From the NCBI GenBank assembly GCA_013180625.2, contig SNVD02014004.1:23150-87149 (forward strand): a stretch of 64,000 nucleotides of DNA, given 5' to 3'. Under the pieces are notes generated by a model. That model saw only the letters and a program-made list of their open reading frames with translations, searched no databases and had not been told where the DNA came from. Shown here one piece after another: positions 55,401 to 64,000 of the stretch; the first letter of the stretch is position 1; each line of letters begins with the position of its first letter. The DNA is from Boswellia sacra. Taxonomy: Eukaryota; Streptophyta; Magnoliopsida; Sapindales; Burseraceae. The position numbers and the translations under genes were made by a program.

Positions 55401-55960
55401 TGGTTCAGCCATGAAAATGAAGGATGTTCACTAACAATCAAGCTGCCTCAAAATTGGTGTAGCAGTGTGTTCTTGGGTTTCGCTCTGTGTGTTGTTGTTT
55501 CATTTGACAACTATAATGATGGCAGTGATTTCTTCATTGAAAGCAAATGCAATTTTGAAACAAATGAAGTTGAGCACAATAATATTGAGTGCCATTTCAT
55601 TGGCTTCACCCTTTCTGACTATGATCAATACAAGCGCAGAAACATTTGTTCAGATCACTTGTTTGTGATATATAGTCATGAGTTTTATGCCAAGGTAGTT
55701 CAAAGAGATAATGACGACCATTGGTTCAGTGTGTACCAAGCATGCGATAAGGCTTTGTTTGAATTCTACCCACAAGACGAAAGTTGCAAGGTGAAAAAGT
55801 GTGGGGCCTTTCCACTATACTTGGAAGAGGAATATACAGGAAATGTTGACAATTCTAATGAAGCTGAACTTGTTGAAAGAGGAGGTAATATTTATTCTGA
55901 TGAGGAAAAAGAGGATCCAAACTCTGAAGCCTTGAAAAGGAAGAGGCTTTGCCACTGTTA
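52464..55960 (+). pseudogene. TNL-1, TIR-NBS-LRR resistance gene pseudogene (NB-ARC, LRR, C-JID)
   Basis: Continuation of the gene begun at 36160. NB-ARC: SDLDGFVGIESRIK, in-frame TGA at 52592, P-loop GMGDIGKT (usual GMGGIGKT), kinase-2 KVLIVLDDIDN (about 52825), RNBS-B GPGSRIIITSRDK (about 52895), a frameshift before GIPLAL (about 53075), DIACFFKRHDKD (53245), stop TAG 53351, MHD motif [12 protein letters not shown] (about 53380). Intron with acceptor at about 53650; next exon 53651-53968 (stop TGA at about 53862); intron 53969-54056; LRR exon 54057 to about 54850 with repeated LxxLxLxxC units; then DLLELPSALSYLSSIEHLVL to 55260; post-LRR C-JID region 55330-55960 with a frameshift near 55380, ending in RKRLCHC. 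Not functional. Confidence 0.92.
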
Positions 55961-57734
55961 ATGGTTTCTCTCCACTTTTTACCAGCAAGTCATGGAAATT
56001 TTGAATAGCTAATGGAAGTTAAGGAAACTCAGGTAGATTTAAAATTCATCTTTTTCGAGTTTTTATAGTTGTTTTTCATTGATGGATTGAGCATATATGT
56101 GTAGAGAATAAGAAAGCTCATTATATTATGTTACATAAGTTGTCTATGTTGAATGTTTTGGGGTTTTTCATTTTGTCTTGAATGTGTAATGGATAATAAT
56201 ATAAAGATTTTAGCTAATTAAATACAAAGCATGCTCTATTCTCTGATCTTCGGCATTGCCTACATGACTTGGAGGTATACTGACAACTTATGGTTTTTCG
56301 ACAATAGGCATTTGAAAAACAGAGTGAATCCAAATCCAAGTTCATATTAAAAGAAGTATCGAACTTGTTTATAAGGTGTCACGTGAGTTCCGATTTGAAT
56401 GCACAGGACTATGATGTGATTAGATTATGTAATATCATAATTCATAACTATATCATATTGAGATCAAGAGGTGGAATACAAAGTAGAGACCTTTTAATAT
56501 GAAAGATCTTTTATTTAGAGATACCACAGGATTTATTAATCCCCAGTTATGTACACTAACAGTCTTGGAGAAATGAAAGGTAACTAGAGGAATTTCTTTA
56601 TCTCTTCAGCTTGGAGGACAGCGCAATTATCTGCAGGCATTGCAATGTGTCAACCCACATGGCAAGGCCCCATATGTATTCCTATCAGTAGTCTCTCATT
56701 GGAGCATCAATGTTGCCCTTGACTCCTCAACAAACAACCGTTCTGAAAATTACCCAGAGATTGACAATATCAAATAGTAGTCCGACAGGCTAGGAGAGCG
56801 GGTTGGCGCATGCAATGGCTCAGTATAATAGGGCTAACTTTGCAGAAACAACAGCCTGCTCAGGTGAACCTGATCATTTGGCAACGATGGGCTCATGAAA
56901 TTACTAGATCCTTCCTTCCTAATGTGTGAACAGACTTATGTTATAAATTGTTAGGCAAGTGTTTCAGCAGATGTCAGTTGTCCATTCACCTTCAGCAGTC
57001 TGTCTACCCTTTACAAGAAGTAGCCATCTATATATAGTTTTTGAGCACTTATAATCTATATAGTCATGATTATCAACACAAGATAAAAATTATTTTCTCT
57101 ACCAAATATAGATCCTTTTGGGACAATATATATGATGTGTTCTGTCATATGACCATTTGCACACCAAACTAATAAAACTATACCATATAACATCATTATA
57201 AAAACCATCAAAGATGTTAGTTATGAGAATAAAAAAGAAAACAATATACATGTACAAAATACTTCTTTTGGCTTGACACACATATGATGTGGCACATGCC
57301 ATCTATACTTTTCCCTCGCAATTAGCGAATGGATGTGCCAGGAGTCTAATTCAAGAACTGCATTTCCTTAGATATACAGTATGCAACGTTTTAGTAAATA
57401 GGCAGTTTGCCTTTGGTTAGTTTATTTGTTATTGTCAATCTGATTCTGGTGATAAGCACAAGAAAAAAGAACATGTTTTCTAGAGATAATTACATAAACA
57501 AAACACGGACTGATGCCAGTTTCAGTTGGGAACTGCGGCCGAGGTGGATATTTAAAATGGGAATCAGGCATTTATCAATATAGTTGACTTTTTTATTGTG
57601 TTGACCTTTCAAATTTTCAATACACAGAATAGGGAAATCAAACAAATTAGACACAAATTAAAAGTCCTGTAACTCCTTTTAGTTTTCTATGTAGTACTTT
57701 CTGATGTCATGAGAGACTTTCTGAATTTGCCACA
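55961..57734. other. Intergenic DNA between TNL relics
   Basis: 3' flank of TNL-1 and unannotated AT-rich DNA. Some GC-richer stretches (56590-56900) show no ORF or recognised element. Confidence 0.5.
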
Positions 57735-57940
57735 AACTTTTGGCTGTTAGTGATCGGTTCCTCGATTCATTTTTAGAGTTTGACAAGCTGTGTCCACAAT
57801 TAGTAATGGCTTCTTCTTCATCATCTTTTAAAAGTTTAACTTTTGGCTGTTAGTGATGGGTTCCTCGATTCATTTTTAGAGTTTGACAAGCTGTGTCCAC
57901 AATTAGTAATGGCTTCTTCTTCATCATCTTTTAAAACTTA
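57735..57940. repeat. 103-bp tandem duplication over the TNL-2 start
   Basis: AACTTTTGGCTGTTAGTGAT through ATGGCTTCTTCTTC to CATCATCTTTTAAAA occurs at 57735-57837 and again at 57838-57940 with only a couple of differences, so two candidate ATG codons exist (57806 and 57909). Only the second leads into the TIR frame. Confidence 0.93.
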
Positions 57941-58800
57941 TTGTGAATGCAAGTACGCTGTTTTCATTATCTTTAGACTTGCAGAAACTTGCAATAACTT
58001 TACAAGCCATCTCTATGATGCATTGTGCCAAAGAAAAATTGAGACTTTCATCAATTATGAACTTAGCAGAGGTAAAGAAATTTCTCTAGCACTCTTGACA
58101 GCAATTCAATAGTTAGTCTCTGAAAACTATGCTTCCTCATCATGGTGCTTGAATGAACTTCTGAAGATACTTGAATGCAAGAGTATGAAAGGACAAATTA
58201 TTGTGCCAGTTTTATATCATGTTATTCCATCTGATGTACAAAAACAAACCAGGAGTTATATAAAAGCATTTTCTATCATGGAAAAGCTGTTGCCATGATG
58301 CTTTACTCTGTGAGGAACCAGGAGTTTTTTCTTTCACTCTTAATGATTCATTCCAAATTGTTCTAACTTCCTTTTTTTTTTTCTTTGATCTATTTGAAAG
58401 TTTGAGGATGCTACTTTGGTGAAACCATTTCTCTTTGCTGCAAAAACTTTTGAACCTAAGACAGATTGATCTTAGTTACTCCCCCGCACTTAACTGAAAA
58501 TGCAAGATGTCACATTAGCCCCAAATTTTGAGATCATAGCCCTAGAGGGCTGCCCCAATCTTATCAAGTACCCTGAAATTTCATGGAATATAAAGGAGTT
58601 AGATTTAGGTGAGACTGCAGTTGGAGATGTTCCCTCTGCAATCCAGTGTCTTGGTAAACTCAAGTCACTAATTCTGACTGGAGATACAATCCTTCATTTT
58701 GACATCTCTTACAGAACTTGGTCTTGAAGCCTGTTCAAATATTACTGAGCTCCCAAAGATTGCTGGGGATATGGAGGCATCTATTAGTTGTCCTCACTCA
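57909..58800 (+). pseudogene. TNL-2, TIR and LRR remnants with NBS deleted
   Basis: ATG 57909 opens MASSSSSF, then a degraded TIR domain (YAVFIIFRLAETCNNFTSHL, YDALCQRKIETFINYELSRG, stop TAG at about 58111, [31 protein letters not shown]) ending about 58300. FISFRGEDT is replaced by FIIFRLAET, losing the conserved BB-loop start. After a short gap the sequence jumps to LRR (58445 onward: QIDLSYSP, LAPNFEIIALEGCPNLIKYP, WNIKELDLGETAVGDVPSAI), closely related to TNL-1. The NB-ARC domain and first LRRs are absent. A tandem paralogue relic. Confidence 0.88.
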
Positions 58801-59305
58801 ATCTCCAATTTCTGATAGGATGGTTTGTTTTGATTTTGGCTGGGTGAACACTCTGCTTCCCCTTTCCAATACGTAGGTATCTGAATAATAAGATTATAAG
58901 CTGTAAATATTAATTCTTTGGGGACAATCAAACGCTCAAGCCTCAACTTAATAAAACTTTGGCACACAGAAAATGAATTTAAAAACTAGCGGTTAACTCA
59001 TAACTGCATTCTCTTAGATGTTAATCAGTCTGAAATGGTTATCAAGCACAAGAAAAAGATCCTGATATCTAGAGATTTAAAGTATCTCTAGTGGAAGCTA
59101 TGCCTTAAATGTAAATAACGAAAATTTCTGTTTATAAATGCGTTGACAAATGGTTTCGCGAAATATGATTTGAAACTAGTATGTATTTATGTAAGTATTT
59201 GTTTCTTTAAGATTGAATGCATTTTATTCTATCATACATATCAAATTTTATGTTGGGGGAAAATAAGTCGGGAATCTTTATAGAATAAAAAAATATGTGT
59301 ATAAT
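58801..59305. other. Intergenic DNA
   Basis: AT-rich; no gene or repeat seen. Confidence 0.5.
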
Positions 59306-61181
59306 TAGGAGTATACACGGATCAGGTTGGATCGGATTTGCCCATACCTGAACTGACCTGGCCAAAGTCGACTATTTTTACGGTTACCTAACCATACCAG
59401 AAGGAAGGAGAGACTAAAACCGACCACGCTCGTGTAGGTGTGGGGCGGGTAATTAGGTTTGACTAGGGGTGGCAATTCGTGTTCGTGGGTCGTGTTCGTG
59501 TTGTGTTGAGCTGTGATACGATAAAGATTGACCCAACACGGACACGACCCGTTTATTATTCGTATCACTATGACACGACATGAACACGACACGATTATTA
59601 AACGGGTAACACGACACGACACGCTAACACGAATAATAAATCGGTCTAACTCGATTAAGACACGTTTATATTATTGACATGACCCGATTGACACGATTAT
59701 GACCCGTTAACACGATTATAATACGTTAAGGTTTTCAACTTTTGTTAAATGATAAAAATATCCTAAGTTTTAAAATTTATTAGGTTTTTAAAATTATATT
59801 TTTATTTTAAAATTTAGATACATATAGGAACTAAAATGTCTAAAAAGTTTAGTATTTTTAAATTTAATATATAATAGTGTCAATATTCGTGTTATCGTGT
59901 CAATCGTGTATAATATGTATTCGTGTTATTCGTGTCATAATCATGTTCGTGTCAATATTCGTGTTAATCATGTTATCGTGTCAATCGTGTATAATATGTA
60001 TTCGTGTTACTCGTGTCATAATCGTATCGTGTCATAATCGTGTTCGCGTGTTGAAGACTCTCAACCCGAACACGACACGATTATTAAACGGGTTGACATC
60101 TTCGACACGAACATGAATATACCAAAACCCAAACCCGCTTAAACCTGTATCGTGTTAAGTCGTGTTCGCGTGTCGTGTCAAAAATTGCCACCCCTAGATT
60201 TGACCTCAATTTCTGGCAAGCTTTTATTGTGATTTTGTGATTGGGCTTGGGCTTGCATTTGGATTTGGACTTTTATTTAAGTTTAAACTTATCATAGTTT
60301 CTCATTTGAACATTTCTTTTTTTTCTTTTTTCTTTTTTTTGTAATTATAAGTATACAAATAAAATATAAATTTTAGATTAATTTATTAGTTTTTTATGAT
60401 TGGACTAGTAATTAAAATATGAAAAAATCTTAATTGAAAAAAAAACAATTAGCAAAACAAATTTAAAATTCAGTAATACAAGCATCAATTGTTAAATATT
60501 TAAAAAAAAATAAAGGCATATGATCGAAATAGCTATTGCCTGTCAATATCCACAACAAAATACAATAGAACTACCCAGGCATTTGATCGATTCAATCCTG
60601 CCCGATCAGTAAATTTCAACAATTAATTCAAAATACAATCTAATCATCTAAAAGCAAGAGCAAAAATGAAAAGGAAGAAAAAAACTTCAACAACATAGAA
60701 AATCAATCAAAGCATCATCCAAACACACAGAAATCGAGGAGGATGTTATCGGGGAGAATGGAGAGATCAAAGAATGTTGCTGTTGCTGCCGAGAGGGGAG
60801 AGAAGGGAGGAGACCGAGAGGCAACAATAGGAGAGTGGAGTGAAGTCGTGAGATGAGAGAATAAAGGATTAAGGCAAAATGATTTAGGGATTTAGAGAAT
60901 GAAAGATATAGGGCAAAATGCCATGGGCTATGTTAGGTTGTATATAATATATAGATTTTTTTTTTCCTTTCACCTATAAGAAGCTGCGACATGCACTCAT
61001 ATATATATATATATATATTGAGTCAGTTTTTTTTTTTTGTGGGGTTTCAAACTACTCAACCTCTCACTTGATGGCATTGATTTTTTTCTCTCTACCTAAG
61101 CTAGCCGAAATTACACTAATTATCCAACCCTAACCCAGTCGACGGGTTGGATCAGGTATAAAGATGATATGTACACCTCTA
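59306..61181. mobile_element. hAT-like non-autonomous element containing a nested MITE
   Basis: The left end TAGGAGTATACACGG and the inverted right end (TAGAGGTGTACATAT read on the minus strand) resemble hAT-type TAGxGGTGTAC termini. Flanks TGTATAAT (59298-59305) and TGTACAAT (61182-61189) are an 8-bp duplication with one mismatch. A GGATCAGGTTGGATCGG / GGGTTGGATCAGG pair follows near the ends. No transposase. The 733-bp MITE at 59464-60196 is inserted in it. Confidence 0.65.
59464..60196. mobile_element. hAT-type MITE rich in CGTGT/ACACG (copy 1)
   Basis: Inverted termini TAGGGGTGGCAATT / AATTGCCACCCCTA. 8-bp flanks GGTTTGAC (59456-59463) and GATTTGAC (60197-60204), one mismatch. The interior consists of CGTGTCATAATCGTGTT and CACGACACGATTATTAAACG words arranged as opposed arms around an AT-rich centre. 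Confidence 0.85.
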
Positions 61182-61189
61182 TGTACAAT

Positions 61190-62497
61190 AGTAGGATTTA
61201 TGTAGAGAAAGTAAAGAAAGAAGTTGGTATGCTTCAAGATGCGTTACAAATATTATTTTTCTTAAAACATTATTTGCCCCACCAATCATATGATGCACTT
61301 GAATTTGCAAATATACCTCGAAGATACAATGAAGCACTAATTGTTTAATTGTGTTGTACACAAATGAAAGTAAACTTGAATACTCTTGAATTGTGCAAGC
61401 ATGCTAAGAATAAGTGGTCTATTTTTATAGAAATAGAAAACTTGGTTTGATGCAAGAAAGCAATGAAACTTTTATGCAAGAATTTTTTTAGAAAATGGAA
61501 GAGAAAGAGAATTTTTAAAACACTTTGTCTCACAAGAAGGGATAATATTGGGTGTGTAAAATGACTTATAAATGACCTTGTTTATAGTTTTTATGCACCT
61601 ATTCACTTAGGTTACTACCATTCATTATATCACTTCAATTTTAACCATTGGATTTAAATATAAATTTAAATCTATAGTTTAAAATGAAGTGAAACAACTT
61701 TACGAACATGTCTATTTTAAAAAAATATACATGTCTTTTCAAATTTAGTGTCTTTTCCAAGAGGTACAAATCTTCCAAAAGTTACATATATAAATATGTG
61801 TGTTTTACACTTTATTTTGAAATTTTTTCCAACATTTAAAAACCTTTACTACTTTTAAAAAATTATTTTTATGGCTATGAAAATGGTATTAATAACTTGT
61901 TGTTTTCAATACTTTTGACAAATGATCTTGGAAGAGAAATATTTCAATTGATGTTTTCTTAAGATTTTGATATTTTATATCAAGCAAATGACTTATTCAT
62001 AAAGAATTATGGTATTCTAGTTTATAAGTGAATAAGAGAGACATAAGGAAAAATGTTTTGGCTCACTCTCTATGTATTATGTTCTGATCCTATTATATTC
62101 CAATCGAAGTGCGCTAAAATTTTGCACATTTTTGTTCTGTTTTAATAGATCCAATAATCAAGCTACAATTCTGTTTTAGCCAGGTCAGTGGGATCAAGTG
62201 ATACCATATGACATCAGCCCCTCTAGTAAAATTATTATGTTTCTGAAAATTTTAACTATCTGAAATTATTAGGGCTATGTCTTTTTACAAATTAAGAATC
62301 CAATTTTTAATATAAAAGAAATTGTGGCAAATTCTGCCCAACAAATATAAAAGAAGTTCTTAAATTAAAATAACAAATGATATGCAGATGTCTCACATAC
62401 GGATGCTAGGATTAATGAACTTTGGGTGCTAATTATTATAGAATTAAAAAAGCCAAACGTTTATCTATTGTTTTAAAATTTCCACGTAAAGTTTATC
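61190..62497. other. Intergenic DNA between hAT-type elements
   Basis: AT-rich, no supported gene. Confidence 0.5.
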
Positions 62498-62505
62498 CAT
62501 GTAAC

Positions 62506-63325
62506 TAGGGGTGGCAATCCGTGTTTTCCCGGGTCGTGTTTGTGTCGTGTCAAGCTGTGACACGATAAAGATTAACCCAACACGAACACGACCCGTTTAT
62601 TATTCGTGTCATTATGACACGACACGACACGAACACAACATGATTATTAAACGGGTAACACGACAAGACACGCTAACACGAATAATAAATGGGTCGTAAT
62701 CGTGTTAGACACGAGCACGACCCGTCTAACACGATTAAAATACGTTTATATTATTGACACGACCCGATTGACACGATTATGACCCGTTAATACGATTATG
62801 ATACGTTAAAGTTTTCAACTTTTGTTAAATGACAAAAATATCCTAAGTTTTAAAATTTATTAGGTTTTTTAAATTATATTTTTATTTTAAAATTTAGATA
62901 CATGTAAGGACTAAAATGTCTAAAAAGTTTAGTATTTTTAAATTTAATATATAATCGTGTCAATATTCGTGTTAATCGTATTATTGTGTTAATCGTTTAT
63001 AATATGTATTCGTGTTATTCGTGTCATAATCGTGTTCGTGTCAATATTTGCATTAATCGTGTTATCGTGTCAATATTCGTATTAATCGTGTTATCGTATC
63101 AATTGTGTATAATATGTATTCGTGTTACTCGTGTCATAATTGTGTCGTGTCATAATCGTGTTCGCGTGTTGAAGACTCTCAATCCGAACACGACACGATT
63201 ATTAAATGGGTTGACATCTTTGACACGAACACGACGTGAACACGAATATACTAAAACCCAAAGCCACTAAAACCCGTGTCGTGTCAAGTCGTGTTCGCGT
63301 GTCGTGTCAAAAATTGCCACCCCTA
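62506..63325. mobile_element. hAT-type MITE rich in CGTGT/ACACG (copy 2)
   Basis: Same family as 59464-60196: termini TAGGGGTGGCAAT / ATTGCCACCCCTA, exact 8-bp duplication CATGTAAC (62498-62505 and 63326-63333). At 820 bp it is longer because the ACACG and CGTGT arms carry extra repeats. Confidence 0.92.
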
Positions 63326-63465
63326 CATGTAACAAAAGAGTATAAATAAAAATGAGGTCTAGCTTCAGCAAAGAAATCATTACAACCTACACGTGATGTT
63401 TGAAGTTTGGAAATCCTCTGATGAGTGAAATAATTACCTGAAGTGTAGTTTATCTTGGTAAGAGC

Positions 63466-63852
63466 TTAAGGGCCTGTGGCCCATATTATCCAACCTTGGC
63501 TTAACAGATCAAGGACCTCATCAACAAAAATAGTGGAACCTCCCTCATCAGTAGATTCTTCTGCATCTCCATCACTTTTGCCACTGTCAGTGCTGTTAGG
63601 ACTGATTCGCATATCTTCTGCACCCTCAATTGCAGCAATTTTCTTGGTTCCACTTTCTCCTTTAGTCTTAACAGAAGATCCTGACCCAACCTTTGGTGTA
63701 CTTGTACTCTGAGATGATATCATATTTCTAATTTGCTTTTCAAAGTTCTTGGTTGTCCTTCGTGGATTCAGATATATTTGCAGAGGAGTGATATATATTG
63801 CCAGAATATTTTGCAGATGGTTGATGAACCAGAGACTCATACAATCGATCAA
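63466..63852 (-). CDS. Hypothetical reading frame, 128 codons, possible exon
   Basis: Minus-strand frame, Ser/Thr-rich then acidic (SSQSTSTPKVGSGSSVKTKG, SGKSDGDAEESTDEGG, TIFVDEVLDLL). Composition is less AT-biased than the surroundings, which hints at an exon of a host gene that continues past the right edge. I do not recognise it, and start, ends and introns are uncertain. Confidence 0.3.
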   Translation of the reverse strand: MIDCMSLWFINHLQNILAIYITPLQIYLNPRRTTKNFEKQIRNMISSQSTSTPKVGSGSSVKTKGESGTKKIAAIEGAEDMRISPNSTDSGKSDGDAEESTDEGGSTIFVDEVLDLLSQGWIIWATGP

Positions 63853-64000
63853 AATAAGCTAATGCTAGTTTAGGTGCATGAAGCTAAAAAAACTCAAGAT
63901 AACATCAATCAGAAAGTATTCATAACAAAAACAACATAGAATCAACACAGATGAGAATCTAGGGGAAAACCGAATAAAGAAAACCTAAAAAAGCAAGTGA

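Noticed and set aside
56590..56900. Possible gene in GC-richer intergenic stretch
   Set aside because: No ORF of useful length and no recognisable motif on either strand.

Overview
This window is plant nuclear DNA, most likely from a eudicot. It is AT-rich with intron-bearing host genes. It holds TIR-NBS-LRR (TNL) resistance-gene relics, a class absent from grasses, plus WAK-type receptor-kinase relics and dense Ty1/copia, Ty3/gypsy, CACTA and hAT elements. A woody rosid such as Citrus would fit, but that is only an impression. I see no intact host gene; every host-like coding stretch is truncated, frameshifted, stop-bearing or captured by a transposon.

Layout. (1) 1-8017: the 3' end of a WAK-like kinase (7640-8017) was hit by a minus-strand copia element (Copia-1, to 7639). 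Its gag was split by CACTA-1 (1992-6900, TSD AAT), which holds a solo LTR (4224-5942, TSD CAAGT). (2) 9012-10740: a second WAK-like pseudogene, cut off inside its kinase domain. (3) 10741 to about 35.5 kb: a second minus-strand copia element (Copia-2), broken into three pieces by two relatives of CACTA-1. These are CACTA-2 (10934-17669, TSD AAA), holding a solo LTR (16189-17611, TSD AAAAC), and CACTA-3 (19114-33285, TSD AGA), holding a gag-only LTR retrotransposon (22329-29224, TSD CTAAG). (4) 36160-55960: a TNL pseudogene split after 25 codons by a coding-free element with 3.4-kb LTRs (LARD-like, 36235-52463). One LTR of that element was hit by a non-autonomous Athila-like gypsy element (42717-51492, TSD ATCAC). 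(5) 57735-58800: a second TNL relic. (6) 59306-63325: hAT-type elements, one nested in another. (7) An unrecognised minus-strand reading frame lies at 63466-63852.

The most interesting content is gene capture. The three CACTA elements belong to one non-autonomous family with two unlike ends and no visible transposase. Each carries pieces of ordinary plant genes, introns included: coatomer gamma in CACTA-1; an ARF-GAP, an NADH-cytochrome b5 reductase-like gene, a fatty-acid 2-hydroxylase and an S28 serine carboxypeptidase in CACTA-2; a TBL-family gene, a J-domain gene and a conserved membrane-protein gene in CACTA-3. In all three elements every recognisable fragment runs in the same direction relative to the ends, away from the AT-rich A-end, which carries TATA-like motifs. 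Separately, the Athila-like retrotransposon carries an intronless copy of a LOG-type cytokinin-activating enzyme gene and a conserved retroelement ORF of unknown function.

Relative order from nesting: WAK then Copia-1 then CACTA-1 then solo LTR; Copia-2 then CACTA-2 and CACTA-3 then the LTR elements inside them; TNL-1 then LARD then Athila-like element. The gag-only element is probably among the youngest, since its two LTRs are almost the same and its gag frame is open.
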